DNA of 64,000 bases from Pseudomonas sp. KU26590 (GCF_026153515.1 NZ_CP110644.1:5459501-5523500); one strand, 5' to 3'. Positions 19,042 through 29,885 are shown, counted from the stretch's first letter. A program made the numbers and translations. The notes: generated by a model not told the origin, from the sequence alone.

Positions 19042-20190
19042 TCAGTTGCGAGCGGAAGCGACCTGCACGACGTCGGCATCGGCACTGAGCTCCCGCACAG
19101 CAATATAGCGCTCGCTGCGACGGGTGCGGTCCATTACCTGTCCGACCAACTGGCCGCAGGCAGCATCGATGTCCTCACCGCGCGTGGTACGCACGGTGAC
19201 GTTGAAGCCAGCTTGATGCAGCAGATCCTGGAAACGACGGATCGCGTTGTTGCTGGGGCGTTCATAGCCCGAATGCGGAAACGGGTTGAACGGGATCAGG
19301 TTGACCTTGCACGGGGTGTCCTTGAGCAGCTCGATCATCTCGATGGCGTGCTCAGGCTTGTCGTTGATGTCCTTGAGCAGCGTGTACTCAATGGTAAGCA
19401 CGCGCTTTTCGCCCAACGCAGACATGTAGTTGCGGCAGGACTCGAGGAGCATCCTCAGGGGGTACTTTTTATTGATCGGCACCAGCTGGTTTCGCAGCGC
19501 GTCATTGGGCGCGTGCAGCGAAAGGGCCAGCGAGACGTCGATGTGCTTGGACAGCTCATCGATCATCGGCACCACGCCGGAGGTGGACAGCGTCACCCGG
19601 CGCTTGGAAATGCCATACCCCAGGTCATCCATCATCAGATGCATGGCGGCAATGACATTGTCGAAGTTCAGCAATGGCTCGCCCATCCCCATCATCACCA
19701 CGTTGGTGATGGCACGGTCGACGGTAGCCGGGACACTGCCGAAAGATTTGTTGGCAATCCATACCTGGCCGATGACTTCGGCGGCGGTAAGGTTGCTGTT
19801 GAAGCCTTGTTTGCCGGTGGAGCAGAAACTGCAATCCAGCGCACAACCCGCCTGGGACGAGACACATAGCGTGCCGCGCTTGCCTTGCGGAATATAGACG
19901 GTCTCGACGCAGCTGCCGGACTCGACACGGACGACCCACTTACGGGTGCCGTCGGTGGAGATGTCCTCGCTGACGACTTCAGGACCCCGAATTTCGGCAC
20001 GGCTCTGCAGCTTTTCGCGCAGGGCCTTGCCGACGTTCGTCATGGCCTCGAAGTTATCGACGCCAAAGTGGTGAATCCACTTCATGACCTGACCGGCGCG
20101 GAAGCGTTTCTCCCCGATAGACTCGAAGAATTTTTCCATTTCCAGCCGGGTGAGACCCAGCAGGTTGATTTTGCCAGTTGATTCAGTCAT
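19042..20190 (-). CDS. rlmN: Dual-specificity rRNA/tRNA methyltransferase RlmN
   Basis: RlmN is a radical-SAM enzyme that methylates C2 of A2503 in 23S rRNA and A37 in some tRNAs. The 382-residue protein has the cluster motif [11 protein letters not shown] (C116, C120, C123), [12 protein letters not shown] for SAM binding, and a conserved C-terminal region [18 protein letters not shown], whose cysteine is the methyl-transfer residue. It starts at 20190, downstream of ndk on the same strand with 27 bp between the genes. Confidence 0.97.
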   Translation of the reverse strand: MTESTGKINLLGLTRLEMEKFFESIGEKRFRAGQVMKWIHHFGVDNFEAMTNVGKALREKLQSRAEIRGPEVVSEDISTDGTRKWVVRVESGSCVETVYIPQGKRGTLCVSSQAGCALDCSFCSTGKQGFNSNLTAAEVIGQVWIANKSFGSVPATVDRAITNVVMMGMGEPLLNFDNVIAAMHLMMDDLGYGISKRRVTLSTSGVVPMIDELSKHIDVSLALSLHAPNDALRNQLVPINKKYPLRMLLESCRNYMSALGEKRVLTIEYTLLKDINDKPEHAIEMIELLKDTPCKVNLIPFNPFPHSGYERPSNNAIRRFQDLLHQAGFNVTVRTTRGEDIDAACGQLVGQVMDRTRRSERYIAVRELSADADVVQVASARN

Positions 20191-20217
20191 GGATTCACCC
20201 TCACTCGCAGCAATAGC

Positions 20218-20643
20218 TTAGCGAGTGGTTACCTCGGTAGCAGCGAAGAAGTACGAGATTTCACGAGCAGCAGCGGCTTCGGAGTCGGAGCCGTGAACAG
20301 CGTTGGCGTCGATGGAATCAGCGAAGTCAGCACGGATGGTGCCGGCAGCGGCTTCTTTAGGGTTGGTAGCGCCCATCAGCTCGCGGTTCATAGCGATAGC
20401 GTTTTCGCCTTCCAGAACCTGAACGACAACCGGGCCGGAGATCATGAATGCAACCAGGTCACCGAAGAAACCACGGGCGCTGTGCTCAGCGTAGAAACCT
20501 TCTGCTTCGGCTTTGGACAGTTGCTTCAGTTTCGAAGCGACAACGCGCAGACCGGCTTTTTCGAAACGAGTGGTGATCTCGCCGATGACGTTTTTGGCAA
20601 CAGCATCAGGCTTGATGATCGAGAAAGTACGTTGAACAGCCAT
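20218..20643 (-). CDS. ndk: Nucleoside diphosphate kinase
   Basis: Ndk transfers the gamma-phosphate from ATP to other nucleoside diphosphates through a phosphohistidine. The 141-residue protein is full length, with active H117 in NAVHGSDS and the N-terminal [15 protein letters not shown]. It starts just after a terminator hairpin that separates it from iscX, so it should have its own promoter, and it precedes rlmN. Confidence 0.98.
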   Translation of the reverse strand: MAVQRTFSIIKPDAVAKNVIGEITTRFEKAGLRVVASKLKQLSKAEAEGFYAEHSARGFFGDLVAFMISGPVVVQVLEGENAIAMNRELMGATNPKEAAAGTIRADFADSIDANAVHGSDSEAAAAREISYFFAATEVTTR

Positions 20644-20680
20644 GGTGTAACTCCAGAAGCAGTGATTATTGCGAAAAATT

Positions 20681-20705
20681 AAACCCGCGAATTATACGCG
20701 GGTTT
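20681..20705. terminator. Terminator at the end of the isc operon
   Basis: A 9-bp perfect stem AAACCCGCG / CGCGGGTTT with loop AATTATA is followed on the minus strand by AATTTTTCGC. It lies between iscX and ndk. Confidence 0.85.
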
Positions 20706-20733
20706 GATGTTATTGCCTAACGTGCAAATCTGA

Positions 20734-20934
20734 TCAGTCGATTTCGTCGGCCCAGAGCGTCTGGACCGCCTCGAGCACTTTCTCGCCGACGCGGCCAGAG
20801 GTGTCGTCGAAATCCGGCAGTTGCTTGATCATCAGTTGCAGCTTGGTGAACCCTACTGAATAAGGGTCAACGCCGGGATGGGTCTCGGCGAGTTCTTCAG
20901 CGATGCGTTGTACGTCATTCCAACCGTAACTCAT
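20734..20934 (-). CDS. iscX: Fe-S assembly adaptor IscX
   Basis: IscX (YfhJ) is a small acidic protein that binds IscS and iron and modulates cluster assembly. The 66-residue product has the family pattern MSYGWNDVQRIAEELAETHPGVDPYSVGF and a C-terminal acidic tail ending LWADEID. It is the last gene of the isc operon, 13 bp after fdx. Confidence 0.95.
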   Translation of the reverse strand: MSYGWNDVQRIAEELAETHPGVDPYSVGFTKLQLMIKQLPDFDDTSGRVGEKVLEAVQTLWADEID

Positions 20935-20947
20935 GACAGCTTCTCGA

Positions 20948-21289
20948 TCAGTGCGGCGCTTCGGCAGCGTGGTTAAGCGAATATTTCGGGATCTCGACGG
21001 TCAGGTCTTCCGTACCGACCTTGGCCTGGCACGCCAGACGGGACTGCGCTTCCAGACCCCACGCACGATCAAGATAGTCCTCTTCCAGCTCGTCCGCTTC
21101 TTCGAGGGAGTTGAACCCCGCACGAATGATGCAATGGCAGGTGGTGCAGGCACAGACGCCACCGCATGCACTTTCAATCTCGATGTGGTGATCGTGGGCG
21201 AGTTCCAGAATCGACTTGCCGACTTCGGCCTCGACAACCATCCCGTCCGGGCAATGCTCGGCGTGTGGCAGAAATGTAACCTGCGGCAT
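20948..21289 (-). CDS. fdx: Isc-type [2Fe-2S] ferredoxin
   Basis: Fdx donates electrons during cluster assembly on IscU. The 113-residue adrenodoxin-like protein has ligands C42, C48 and C51 in the ESACGGVCACTTC region and C87 in RLACQAKV. It starts 3 bp after the hscA stop, within the isc operon. Confidence 0.97.
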   Translation of the reverse strand: MPQVTFLPHAEHCPDGMVVEAEVGKSILELAHDHHIEIESACGGVCACTTCHCIIRAGFNSLEEADELEEDYLDRAWGLEAQSRLACQAKVGTEDLTVEIPKYSLNHAAEAPH

Positions 21290-21292
21290 CAG

Positions 21293-23155
21293 TTATTCCT
21301 CAATCTCATTCAGGTTGCGCCCTGACAGCGCGGCTTTCACCGTCGAGTCCAGGCGGCGGGCGGCGAACGCATCAGTCACCTGCGACAGACGCTTGGTCTG
21401 AAGCTCGATGGCCGGACCGTCATCGCCCTTCATCAATTCACGAAGTTCTTCCATCTGCAGGTCGATGACCATGCGCTCCTCGGCATCGAGCAAGCGCTCG
21501 CCATCGGCCTGCAACGCGCCGTCGACGGCTTCGAGCAAACGCTGGGCGTCGACCTGCTGTTCACGCAACGCGCGAGCCACCATGTCATCACTGGCGTACT
21601 GGAACGAATCCTTGAGCATGCGGGTGATTTCACCGTCAGTCAGGCCATACGAAGGCTTGACCTGAATGCTCGATTCCACGCCCGATGCCAGCTCGCGGGC
21701 GGACACGCTGAGCAGGCCATCGGCGTCGACCTGGAAGGTCACGCGGATTTTCGCGGCGCCGGCGACCATGGCGGGGATACCGCGCAGGTCGAAGCGCGCC
21801 AGAGAACGGCAGTCGCTGATCAGCTCACGCTCGCCTTGCAGCACGTGAATCATCATGGCCGACTGGCCGTCTTTGTAAGTGGTGAATTCCTGAGCGCGGG
21901 CCACCGGGATCGTGGTGTTGCGCGGAATGACCTTCTCCATCAAGCCGCCCATGGTCTCCAGCCCCAGGGACAACGGGATCACGTCGAGCAGCAACAGCTC
22001 GCCGCCATCGCGCTTGTTGCCTGCCAGGGTATCGGCCTGGATCGCAGCACCGATGGCAACCACTTGATCCGGGTCGATCTCGGTCAACGGCTGGCGGCCA
22101 AACAGCTCGGCAACGGCTTCGCGAACACGCGGGACACGGGTGGAACCGCCCACCATGACCACGGCTTCGACTTCATCCAGCTCGATGCCGCAATCACGAA
22201 CGGCACGACGGCACGCTTTGAGGCTGCGGGCAATCATGGGCTCGATGAGGGAGTCGAACGCAGCACGACTCAGTGCACCCTGCCAATCGCCATGGACGAC
22301 TTCAACCGCATCAGCATCCGTCAGCGCTTCTTTCGCCGCGCACGCTGTTTGCATCAGTCGGCGCTGGGCAGCCGGATCGAGATCGTCGGACAGACCGGCT
22401 TCAGCGATGATCCAGGTCGCGATGGCGTGGTCGAAATCATCACCGCCCAGCGCGCTGTCGCCACCGGTGGCCATGACTTCAAACACGCCGCCGGTCAGGC
22501 GCAGGATCGAGATGTCGAAGGTGCCGCCGCCCAGATCGTAAATGGCGACCACGCCTTCTGCGTTCTGATCCAGCCCGTAGGCCACGGCAGCTGCAGTGGG
22601 CTCGTTGAGCAGACGCAGGACAGTCAGGCCCGCCAGCTTCGCGGCGTCTTTGGTGGCCTGACGCTGGGCATCATCGAAATAAGCGGGAACGGTGATGACC
22701 GCACCGACCAACTCGCCACCCAGTGTCTCTTCAGCGCGCTGGCGCAGCACCTTGAGGATGTCCGCCGACACTTCGACCGGACTCTTCGGGCCCTGCACGG
22801 TTTCGATGAACGGCATGTGGGACTCACCACCGGTGAAGCGGTAAGGCAGCTGCCCACCCAAGTGCTTCACATCGGAGATCCCGCGGCCCATGAGGCGCTT
22901 GACGGAAATGATGGTGTTCAGCGGATCAGTGGCAGCAGCGTCCTTGGCCGACTGGCCCACTTCGACGCGATCAGCGTGGTAGCGAACGGCAGACGGCAGG
23001 ATGACCTGACCGTTGGCGTCGGGGAGCGGCTCGCTGATGCCGCTGCGCAGGGCTGCCACCAGCGAATTGGTGGTGCCGAGGTCGATTCCGACAGCCAGGC
23101 GACGCTGATGGGGTTTTGGAGCTTGGCCGGGTTCGGCGATCTGCAGTAGAGCCAT
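21293..23155 (-). CDS. hscA: Fe-S cluster chaperone HscA (Hsp70 family)
   Basis: HscA is the specialised Hsp70 that, with HscB, releases clusters from IscU by recognising its LPPVK motif. The 620-residue protein has the actin-like ATPase domain with [12 protein letters not shown], the phosphate loop [11 protein letters not shown] and [13 protein letters not shown], then a substrate-binding domain and helical lid. The start [17 protein letters not shown] at 23155 is the family start; an ORF extension of 11 residues upstream is not. It lies between hscB and fdx. Confidence 0.97.
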   Translation of the reverse strand: MALLQIAEPGQAPKPHQRRLAVGIDLGTTNSLVAALRSGISEPLPDANGQVILPSAVRYHADRVEVGQSAKDAAATDPLNTIISVKRLMGRGISDVKHLGGQLPYRFTGGESHMPFIETVQGPKSPVEVSADILKVLRQRAEETLGGELVGAVITVPAYFDDAQRQATKDAAKLAGLTVLRLLNEPTAAAVAYGLDQNAEGVVAIYDLGGGTFDISILRLTGGVFEVMATGGDSALGGDDFDHAIATWIIAEAGLSDDLDPAAQRRLMQTACAAKEALTDADAVEVVHGDWQGALSRAAFDSLIEPMIARSLKACRRAVRDCGIELDEVEAVVMVGGSTRVPRVREAVAELFGRQPLTEIDPDQVVAIGAAIQADTLAGNKRDGGELLLLDVIPLSLGLETMGGLMEKVIPRNTTIPVARAQEFTTYKDGQSAMMIHVLQGERELISDCRSLARFDLRGIPAMVAGAAKIRVTFQVDADGLLSVSARELASGVESSIQVKPSYGLTDGEITRMLKDSFQYASDDMVARALREQQVDAQRLLEAVDGALQADGERLLDAEERMVIDLQMEELRELMKGDDGPAIELQTKRLSQVTDAFAARRLDSTVKAALSGRNLNEIEE

Positions 23156-23203
23156 TGCTTTTCTGATATCACTGGCGTGCCGCCCCAAAGGGACGGCGCG
23201 GGG

Positions 23204-23722
23204 TTAATCGTCGAGGCGCTCTTCGAGCTGGCGCACTTCGTAGGAGAGCTTGTCGAGGAACTGCATGCGACGCATCAGCCGTTCAGCCTGCTCACGCTGT
23301 GCAGCGTCGTCCCAACAGGCCGCGAAGCTTTCGTTCAGTGCTTCCTGGGCAACCTTCAACCGGCGCTTGAATACCGCAACACCTGCCAGATCCGCTTCGT
23401 CCTGAAGATCTTCGAGCTCTTCGCGCCACTGCATCTGCTGCATCAGAAACTCGGGATCCTGCACAGTGACTTCCAGCGGAACCTCACCCTTCAGCGCCAA
23501 CAGATAACGCGCCCTTTTTGGCGCGTTCTTCAGCGTTTGGTAGGCGTCGTTCAGACTGGCAGAGCGCTCCAGCGCAACCCGTTGCTCAGCCTCAGGGGCG
23601 TCGGCAAAACGGTCGGGGTGCACGCTCCGGGCAAGCTCACGGTAACGCGTCGCCAGCAGGTCGAGATCCAGATTGAATCCCGGCTGCAGGTCGAATAAAG
23701 CAAAGTGACAAGGAGTACCCAC
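23204..23722 (-). CDS. hscB: Fe-S co-chaperone HscB (J-domain)
   Basis: HscB is the J-protein that delivers IscU to HscA. I chose a GTG start at 23722 giving (M)[15 protein letters not shown], which matches the pseudomonad family start and a length of 172 aa; the ATG 39 bp upstream would run into iscA. The J domain has HPD at residues 35-37 (SVHPDRF), and the C-terminal helical domain binds IscU. It follows iscA by 8 bp. Confidence 0.95.
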   Translation of the reverse strand: MGTPCHFALFDLQPGFNLDLDLLATRYRELARSVHPDRFADAPEAEQRVALERSASLNDAYQTLKNAPKRARYLLALKGEVPLEVTVQDPEFLMQQMQWREELEDLQDEADLAGVAVFKRRLKVAQEALNESFAACWDDAAQREQAERLMRRMQFLDKLSYEVRQLEERLDD

Positions 23723-23730
23723 AATAAGCC

Positions 23731-24054
23731 TCAGACGTTGAAGCTTTCGCCGCAGCCACATTCACCGCGCGAGTTGGGATTGTTGAACTTGAAACCTTCG
23801 TTCAACCCTTCCTTGACGAAATCGAGCTCGGTGCCGTCGAGATAGACAAGGCTCTTGGGATCGATGATCACCTTGACGCCGTGGTACTCGAACACCGTGT
23901 CTTCGCTTTCCGGCTCATCGACGAACTCGAGCACGTATGCAAGGCCTGAACAACCGGTCGTGCGAACGCCCAGACGAATGCCGTCACCCTTGCCACGCCC
24001 ATCGAGGGAGCGGCGTACATGGTTGGCGGCCGCTTCGGTCATGCTGATAGCCAT
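23731..24054 (-). CDS. iscA: Iron-sulfur carrier protein IscA
   Basis: IscA is an A-type carrier that takes clusters from IscU to target proteins. The 107-residue protein has the three cysteines expected: C35 in TTGCSGL and C99 and C101 in GECGCGESF. It lies between iscU and hscB. Confidence 0.97.
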   Translation of the reverse strand: MAISMTEAAANHVRRSLDGRGKGDGIRLGVRTTGCSGLAYVLEFVDEPESEDTVFEYHGVKVIIDPKSLVYLDGTELDFVKEGLNEGFKFNNPNSRGECGCGESFNV

Positions 24055-24105
24055 CGGAACTCCTTACCTCACGCAAGTTACTTAACGCAGCGGAACAGGC
24101 TCTGC

Positions 24106-24492
24106 TTAGAGCAGGCCTTTCTTCTGCTTGTAGTCGCGAACGGCCGCCTTGATGGCGTCTTCAGCGAGTACGGAGCAGTGGATTTTCACTGGCGGCAGGG
24201 CCAGTTCTTCAGCCAGCTGAGTGTTCTTGATGGTCTCTGCTTCATCCAGAGTCTTGCCCTTCATCCACTCGGTGGCGAGGGAGCTCGACGCGATGGCAGA
24301 GCCGCAGCCATAAGTCTTGAACTTGGCGTCTTCGATAATGCCTTGCTCGTTGACCTTGATCTGCAGACGCATCACGTCGCCGCATGCCGGCGCGCCGACC
24401 ATGCCGGTGCCGACATCAGGGTCTTCCGCGTTCATCTTGCCGACGTTGCGGGGATTTTCGTAGTGGTCGATGACCTTTTCGCTGTAAGCCAT
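24106..24492 (-). CDS. iscU: Iron-sulfur scaffold protein IscU
   Basis: IscU is the scaffold on which IscS-derived sulfur and iron form [2Fe-2S] clusters. The 128-residue protein has ligands C37 and D39 (APACGD), C63 (YGCGS), H105 and C106 (KIHCS), and the HscA-binding LPPVK motif at 99-103. All the cluster ligands are intact. Confidence 0.98.
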   Translation of the reverse strand: MAYSEKVIDHYENPRNVGKMNAEDPDVGTGMVGAPACGDVMRLQIKVNEQGIIEDAKFKTYGCGSAIASSSLATEWMKGKTLDEAETIKNTQLAEELALPPVKIHCSVLAEDAIKAAVRDYKQKKGLL

Positions 24493-24581
24493 GGTGCAAT
24501 CCTCATCAGATACAACACGTCGCTCTCACGACACTTGGAAAACCCGGTTTTCAAAGTGCCGCATGAAATGGCGACTTTGAA

Positions 24582-25796
24582 TTAGTGCGCCGCCCACTCG
24601 ATCTTGGAGATGTCGACGCCGTCCTGGAACATGTCCCACAGCGGCGACAAGGCGCGCAGCTTGGTGACGGCCTCGCAGACTTTCTGCGCGGCGTAGTCAA
24701 TCTCGTCTTCAGTGGTGAAGCGACCGAAAGTGAAACGGATCGAGCTGTGTGCCAGCTCATCGTTACGACCCAGGGCGCGCAGCACGTAGGAAGGTTCGAG
24801 CGAAGCCGAGGTGCACGCGGAGCCTGACGATACCGCCAGATCCTTGAGCGCCATGATCAGCGACTCGCCTTCTACATAGTTGAAGCTCAGGTTGAGGTTG
24901 TGCGGTACACGGGCAGTCATGCTGCCGTTGACGTACAACTCTTCCAGGTGCGAAACCTGCTGGTAGAAGCGATCGCTCAAGGCCTGGATGCGAACGTTCT
25001 CGGCAGCCATGTCTTCTTTGGCAACGCGGAAGGCTTCGCCCATGCCGACGATCTGGTGCGTCGCCAGCGTGCCGGAACGCATACCACGCTCGTGACCGCC
25101 ACCGTGCATTTCGGCTTCGATGCGGACACGTGGCTTGCGGCTGACCCACAGTGCGCCAATGCCTTTAGGACCGTAGGTCTTGTGGGCCGAGAACGACATC
25201 AGATCAACTTTGAGGTTGGCCAGGTCGATTTCAACCTTGCCGGTGGCCTGGGCTGCGTCGACGTGGAAGAGCACACCGCGGGAACGGGTCATCTCGCCAA
25301 TCGCAGCGATGTCGTTGACTGTACCGATCTCGTTGTTGACGTGCATGATCGAGACCAGAACGGTGTCGTCGCGCATGACCGCTTCGATCATGGCCGGAGT
25401 GATCAGGCCATCTTCGGTCGGTTCGAGGTAGGTGACTTCAAAGCCTTCACGCTCAAGCTGACGCATGGTGTCGAGCACGGCTTTGTGTTCGATTTTGCTG
25501 GTAATCAGGTGCTTGCCTTTGGAGGCATAGAAATGCGCAGCGCCCTTGATCGCGAGGTTGTTGGACTCGGTAGCACCGGAGGTCCAGACGATTTCGCGCG
25601 GGTCGGCGTTGACCAGATCAGCGACCTGACGACGCGCGTTTTCGACCGCTTCTTCGGCCTTCCAGCCAAAGACGTGGGAGCGCGACGCCGGGTTACCGAA
25701 GTTGCCATCCACCAGCAAGCAATCGCTCATCTTCTGCGCAACACGCGGATCGACCGGAGTCGTCGCGGAATAATCGAGGTAAATTGGCAATCTCAT
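24582..25796 (-). CDS. iscS: Cysteine desulfurase IscS
   Basis: IscS takes sulfur from cysteine for Fe-S clusters and tRNA thiolation. The 404-residue PLP enzyme has K206 ([12 protein letters not shown]), the persulfide cysteine C328 in [13 protein letters not shown], and [10 protein letters not shown]. Start at 25796 ([16 protein letters not shown]) is the standard one; the longer ORF would run into iscR. It lies 44 bp after iscR and 89 bp before iscU. Confidence 0.98.
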   Translation of the reverse strand: MRLPIYLDYSATTPVDPRVAQKMSDCLLVDGNFGNPASRSHVFGWKAEEAVENARRQVADLVNADPREIVWTSGATESNNLAIKGAAHFYASKGKHLITSKIEHKAVLDTMRQLEREGFEVTYLEPTEDGLITPAMIEAVMRDDTVLVSIMHVNNEIGTVNDIAAIGEMTRSRGVLFHVDAAQATGKVEIDLANLKVDLMSFSAHKTYGPKGIGALWVSRKPRVRIEAEMHGGGHERGMRSGTLATHQIVGMGEAFRVAKEDMAAENVRIQALSDRFYQQVSHLEELYVNGSMTARVPHNLNLSFNYVEGESLIMALKDLAVSSGSACTSASLEPSYVLRALGRNDELAHSSIRFTFGRFTTEDEIDYAAQKVCEAVTKLRALSPLWDMFQDGVDISKIEWAAH

Positions 25797-25840
25797 TGAA
25801 TATCTCCTATCGGGCAGGCGCGCCGCGCGTTCATCTGCGT

Positions 25841-26332
25841 TCACTCAACGGCGGATGTTTCAATCTTGTCCAGTTGCTGCGTCTTGCTACCGCAACGGCG
25901 CAGATCCTGACGTTGGGCGACTTCTTGCACTTCACGGCGAGTGACGAGGTCGGCCAGGCTGATACCGCTTAGAAATTCGTGAATCTGCTGACTGAGGTCG
26001 CACCACAAGTGGTGGGTCAGACAGGTGTCGCCAGCATGGCAATCACCGAGCCCCTGGCAGCGCGTCGCGTCAACTGACTCGTTAACGGCGTCGATCACTT
26101 GCGCTACCTGAATGCCCTGCATGTCGCGGGACAACTGATAACCGCCGCCGGGGCCGCGTACGCTGGAAACCAGGTTGCCACGGCGCAGCTTGGCGAACAG
26201 TTGCTCGAGGTAGGAAAGGGAAATCCCTTGCCGCTCGGAGATATCGGCCAGGGACACTGGCCCATGCTGCGCATGCAATGCCAGATCGAGCATGGCAGTG
26301 ACAGCGTATCGGCCTTTTGTAGTCAGTCGCAT
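25841..26332 (-). CDS. iscR: Fe-S cluster-sensing regulator IscR
   Basis: IscR is an Rrf2-family regulator carrying a [2Fe-2S] cluster; it represses its own operon when clusters are plentiful. The 163-residue protein has an N-terminal winged helix ([19 protein letters not shown]) and ligands C92, C98, C104 and H107 in [18 protein letters not shown]. It is the first gene of iscRSUA-hscBA-fdx-iscX and is preceded by a matching IscR box at 26373-26397. Confidence 0.97.
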   Translation of the reverse strand: MRLTTKGRYAVTAMLDLALHAQHGPVSLADISERQGISLSYLEQLFAKLRRGNLVSSVRGPGGGYQLSRDMQGIQVAQVIDAVNESVDATRCQGLGDCHAGDTCLTHHLWCDLSQQIHEFLSGISLADLVTRREVQEVAQRQDLRRCGSKTQQLDKIETSAVE

Positions 26333-26364
26333 GGCGTTTACCGCGGAGGTTCGGAATGAGGGCG

Positions 26365-26397
26365 AGTATGCTATTCCCGAGTATTTAAGTCAACTAT
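26365..26397 (-). promoter_or_regulatory. iscR promoter with type 1 IscR binding site
   Basis: On the minus strand, ATAGTTGACTTAAATACTCG followed by GGAAT (26397-26373) fits the type 1 IscR box (ATASYYGACTRWWWYAGTCRRSTAT). The -35 element TTGACT (26393-26388) is inside it, and CATACT (26370-26365) follows after 17 bp as a -10. Occupancy by holo-IscR would block RNA polymerase, giving autoregulation. The site is read directly; repression is inferred from the known mechanism. Confidence 0.85.
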
Positions 26398-26499
26398 AAG
26401 ACCTAGTAGAACAGTCGGGATTACCCGCAAAAGCGCGGCCGCATCATAGCAAAACGCGCCAGGGATTGGCACATGTGCCGCCTGTGGGCGTGCGCTGCT

Positions 26500-27282
26500 C
26501 TATTTGCGCGGAGCATTAGCCTCGCAACGCTCTTTCATGCAATCGAAGACTTCCTGACGCAGCTCGGGCAATTCCTTCTCGCGATACTCGCCACCCAGGC
26601 TCTTCAATGCCTTGCCCATGTCTTCCACGCGCACGTCCATCGCTTGCAGGTGATCGAGCAACTGCCCGATCGCGCGCGCCACGGGATCAGGCATATCCTC
26701 ACTGACGCCATAAGCATCGAAGCCGAGCTTTTCGGCGATCGCCTTGCGCTTGGCTTCGGTCTCGTCATCCGACTTGACGATGATCCGCCCGGGAATCCCC
26801 ACAACAGTCGCACCCGCAGGCACGGGCTTGGTCACCACCGCGTTGGAGCCGACCTTCGCCCCGGCGCCCACCGTGAACGGGCCGAGCACCTTGGCGCCCG
26901 CGCCGACAACCACGCCGGACTCCAGCGTCGGATGGCGCTTGCCTTTGTTCCAACTGGTGCCGCCCAGGGTCACGCCCTGATAAAGCGTCACGTCGTCGCC
27001 AATCTCGGCGGTTTCGCCAATGACGATGCCCATCCCGTGATCGATGAACAAGCGCCGACCTACTTTGGCGCCCGGGTGGATCTCAATCCCCGTCAGCCAG
27101 CGACCGAAGTTGGAAACCATGCGCGCCGGCCATTTCAGCTCGTTGCGCCACAGCCAGCCAGACAGCCGATGCAGCCAGATCGCGTGCATGCCGGGGTAGC
27201 AGGTCAGCACTTCAAAGGCATTTCGAGCCGCCGGGTCACGATGAAACACGCTTTGAATGTCTTCCCGCAAACGCTCGAACAT
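26500..27282 (-). CDS. cysE: Serine O-acetyltransferase
   Basis: CysE makes O-acetylserine, the acceptor for sulfide in cysteine synthesis. The 260-residue protein has an N-terminal helical domain and a left-handed parallel beta-helix of hexapeptide repeats (about 65-170), with H-D-G-M motifs in [25 protein letters not shown] and [13 protein letters not shown]. Its C-terminal tail is longer than in E. coli CysE. It lies between trmJ and iscR and overlaps the trmJ stop by 1 bp. Supplying cysteine for IscS may explain the neighbourhood. Confidence 0.95.
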   Translation of the reverse strand: MFERLREDIQSVFHRDPAARNAFEVLTCYPGMHAIWLHRLSGWLWRNELKWPARMVSNFGRWLTGIEIHPGAKVGRRLFIDHGMGIVIGETAEIGDDVTLYQGVTLGGTSWNKGKRHPTLESGVVVGAGAKVLGPFTVGAGAKVGSNAVVTKPVPAGATVVGIPGRIIVKSDDETEAKRKAIAEKLGFDAYGVSEDMPDPVARAIGQLLDHLQAMDVRVEDMGKALKSLGGEYREKELPELRQEVFDCMKERCEANAPRK

Positions 27283-28055
27283 TACTGATCCTTCCGCTTA
27301 TAGGGTTCGCCGTTGGCCGCTTTCTGGGTCTCGGTGAGGATGCCGCGCAAGATGCTCATTTCGGATCGATTCACCGCAGAGCGCCCGTACAGACGACGCA
27401 GCCGCGCCATCAGATGACGCGGCTTCTCGGGATCAAGGAAGCCAATAGTGACCAGCGTGGACTGGAGATGCTCATAGAATTTCTCCATCTCATCCATGGT
27501 CGCCAGCTCGGTACTGCGCACCGAGTTGACCTCGAACTTTTCCACCTTGCTCGCCTGGCCATCGGCAGCGAGCCAGGCCATGCGGGTTTCGTAACTCAAC
27601 ACCTGCACGGCGGCGGCCAGATTCAACGAGCTGAATTCCGGATCCGAGGGGATGTGTACGTGGTAATGGCAGCGCTGCAGCTCTTCATTGGTCAAGCCTG
27701 CGTATTCACGGCCGAATACCAGTGCGATCTCTTCGCCCAATGCGGCGTGCTCGATGGTCTTGACGCCCGCTTCGCGAGGGTCGAGCAGCGGCCATGGAAT
27801 GCGGCGATCCCGCGCGCTGGTGCCCAACACCAGATTGCAACCTACCAACGCATCTTCCAGCGTCGCCACGACCTGCGCGCCTTCCAGAATGTCGCCCGCG
27901 CCAGACGCCCGTGCATCGGCCTCATGGTGGGGAAACATGGCGGGATCAACCAGCACCAGGCGCGTAAGGCCCATGTTTTTCATGGCACGCGCGGCGCCAC
28001 CGATATTGCCGGGATGACTGGTACCGACCAGGACGACACGAATATTTTGCAGCAC
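27282..28055 (-). CDS. trmJ: tRNA (cytidine/uridine-2'-O)-methyltransferase TrmJ
   Basis: TrmJ is a SPOUT-family methyltransferase that 2'-O-methylates position 32 of several tRNAs. The 257-residue protein starts [25 protein letters not shown] and has the SPOUT knot motifs [30 protein letters not shown] and [14 protein letters not shown]. The C-terminal extension (about 165-255) is the helical dimerisation region. It overlaps cysE by 1 bp. Confidence 0.95.
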   Translation of the reverse strand: MLQNIRVVLVGTSHPGNIGGAARAMKNMGLTRLVLVDPAMFPHHEADARASGAGDILEGAQVVATLEDALVGCNLVLGTSARDRRIPWPLLDPREAGVKTIEHAALGEEIALVFGREYAGLTNEELQRCHYHVHIPSDPEFSSLNLAAAVQVLSYETRMAWLAADGQASKVEKFEVNSVRSTELATMDEMEKFYEHLQSTLVTIGFLDPEKPRHLMARLRRLYGRSAVNRSEMSILRGILTETQKAANGEPYKRKDQ

Positions 28056-28289
28056 TGGTGAAGTCTCGCTAGCAGGTGAAAAGGGGGACGAATGTTACAG
28101 AAGCGCTCGCTTCAACGCCACGAACCTTGCGCCTCACGCACGGGATACACTACTAAAAGAAGAAAGGCACCGCCGAGCTGCTCACGCCAAGCCGACCGGA
28201 CGCGCGGCAAAGTCTGCACTCGCGCTGGAAATCATCCTAGAGAACCCATAGAATGCCCGGCTCTCTTTAACGACCTAGGTGATCCATCC

Positions 28290-29105
28290 ATGCAGCCAAT
28301 GCTGAATATCGCGCTGCGCGCCGCCCGCAGCGCCAGCGAATTGATTTTCCGCTCCATCGAGCGCCTGGATACCATCAAGGTCGACGAAAAAGACGCGAAA
28401 GATTACGTAACCGAAATCGATCGCGCCGCCGAGCAGAGCATCATCACTGCACTGCGCAAAGCGTATCCAACCCACGGCATCCTTGGCGAAGAAAGCGGCC
28501 TGCATGAAGGCAGCGGCGAAGGCACCGAGTACCTCTGGATCATCGACCCGCTCGACGGCACCACCAACTTCGTGCGGGGCGTTCCTCACTTTGCCGTCAG
28601 CATCGCGTGCAAATACCGCGGTCGCCTGGAACACGCCGTTGTTCTGGATCCGGTCCGTCAGGAAGAGTTCACTGCCAGCCGTGGTCGTGGTGCTGCCCTG
28701 AACGGCCGTCGTCTGCGCGTCAGCCCGCGCAAGAGCCTTGAAGGTGCCCTGCTCGGCACAGGTTTCCCGTTCCGCGAGAACCAGCTCGATAACCTCGACA
28801 ACTACATGAACATGTTCCGTTCGCTTGTGGGCCAGACTGCCGGCATCCGCCGCGCTGGCGCGGCGAGCCTGGATCTGGCTTACGTGGCTGCAGGCCGTTT
28901 CGATGCGTTCTGGGAATCAGGCCTGTCGGAGTGGGACATGGCCGCAGGCGCCCTGCTCATTCAGGAAGCAGGCGGTCTGGTCAGCGATTTCAATGGCGGT
29001 CACGACTTCCTTGAAAAAGGCCACATCGTTGCCGGTAACACCAAATGCTTCAAAGCGGTCCTGACCTCGATCGCTCCGTTCGTGCCAGCTTCGCTGAAGC
29101 GTTAA
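28290..29105 (+). CDS. suhB: Inositol-1-monophosphatase SuhB
   Basis: SuhB is an inositol monophosphatase that in bacteria also acts in the Nus antitermination complex on rRNA operons. The 271-residue protein starts MQPMLNIALRAARSASELI at 28290. The metal and phosphate motifs are EIDRAAE, GEESG, WIIDPLDGTTNFVRG and SEWDMAAGALLIQEAGG. It is transcribed away from trmJ, with a 234-bp shared upstream region in which I found no clear promoter. A terminator follows at 29122. Confidence 0.96.
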   Translation: MQPMLNIALRAARSASELIFRSIERLDTIKVDEKDAKDYVTEIDRAAEQSIITALRKAYPTHGILGEESGLHEGSGEGTEYLWIIDPLDGTTNFVRGVPHFAVSIACKYRGRLEHAVVLDPVRQEEFTASRGRGAALNGRRLRVSPRKSLEGALLGTGFPFRENQLDNLDNYMNMFRSLVGQTAGIRRAGAASLDLAYVAAGRFDAFWESGLSEWDMAAGALLIQEAGGLVSDFNGGHDFLEKGHIVAGNTKCFKAVLTSIAPFVPASLKR

Positions 29106-29121
29106 GCCCAGCGCGCTGTAC

Positions 29122-29149
29122 AAAAAACCGGCCATGTGCCGGTTTTTTT
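29122..29149 (+). terminator. Terminator downstream of suhB
   Basis: The hairpin ACCGGC-CATG-GCCGGT is flanked by A and T runs, 17 bp after the suhB stop. Confidence 0.88.
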
Positions 29150-29177
29150 GCGCCTGATTTCCTATGCTCCGGGCAAC

Positions 29178-29201
29178 AAAAAAGCACCCGAAGGTGCTTT
29201 C
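29178..29201 (-). terminator. Terminator downstream of the glycine-zipper gene
   Basis: The minus strand reads AAGCACC-TTCG-GGTGCTT, then TTTTTG, 20 bp after the stop of the glycine-zipper protein gene; it is convergent with the suhB terminator. Confidence 0.85.
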
Positions 29202-29221
29202 TTGATCAACTCACTGCGCAA

Positions 29222-29767
29222 TTACTGACCCGCTTGACTCAACTCCAGCTGACCGTCCTTGTTGACAGGGATCTGGCTGCCTGGATCACGGTCCATACGC
29301 ACCTGCCCGACCTTGTCGTTGAGCTTGTACTTCACGTTGTAGCCGACGACTTTGTCGCTGATGTCGTTGACGGTGTTGCAGCGCGACTCGGAGGTTGTGT
29401 ACGTGTCGCGGTTCTGCATGCCTTCCTGAACCTTGTTACCGGCATAACCACCACCGACCGCACCGGCGACCGTGGCGATCTTCTTGCCAGTACCGCCACC
29501 CACCTGGTTACCGAGCAGGCCACCCGCTACGGCACCGATGACACTCCCGACGATCTGATGCTCGTCCTTCACCGGCGCGCGGTGAGTGACGGCAACGTCC
29601 TTGCAGACTTGTCGCGGGGTTTTGATTTGTTCTTTAACAGGCTCGACGGCAAGTACGTCTGCGTACTCTGGGCCGCTTTGTTTTACGAGGCTATAGGTGG
29701 CCAAAGCACCACCGGCGGTTACACCGACAGCACCCAACACTGCACCAATAAGCAACGACTTGTTCAC
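29222..29767 (-). CDS. Glycine-zipper 2TM-domain envelope protein
   Basis: The gene starts with GTG at 29767 behind AGGAGGTTCAC, giving (M)NKSLLIGAVLGAVGVTAGGA; the longer ORF lacks a ribosome binding site. The 181-residue protein has an N-terminal hydrophobic segment that may act as an uncleaved signal anchor. A glycine-zipper 2TM domain covers about residues 80-120 (GSVIGAVAGGLLGNQVGGGTG, AGAVGGGYAGNKVQ), related to Rickettsia 17-kDa antigen/SlyB-like proteins. The C-terminal 55 residues (SRCNTVNDISDKVVGYNVKY) recur in pseudomonad homologues. Envelope location is likely; role unknown. Confidence 0.85.
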   Translation of the reverse strand: MNKSLLIGAVLGAVGVTAGGALATYSLVKQSGPEYADVLAVEPVKEQIKTPRQVCKDVAVTHRAPVKDEHQIVGSVIGAVAGGLLGNQVGGGTGKKIATVAGAVGGGYAGNKVQEGMQNRDTYTTSESRCNTVNDISDKVVGYNVKYKLNDKVGQVRMDRDPGSQIPVNKDGQLELSQAGQ

Positions 29768-29825
29768 GTGAACCTCCTGACGATATTCAGCGCGATTGCT
29801 CGCACTACTCCCAGCCTTGGAGCAC

Positions 29826-29859
29826 AAAAAAAGGCGCGAGTTCACACTCGCGCCTTTTT
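29826..29859 (-). terminator. Terminator of the secDF operon
   Basis: The stem AAGGCGCGAG / CTCGCGCCTT with loop TTCACA, followed on the minus strand by a T run, lies 27 bp after the secF stop. It also shields the divergent-side gene at 29767. Confidence 0.9.
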
Positions 29860-29885
29860 AGATGATGGCCGGTTACCACTATGGG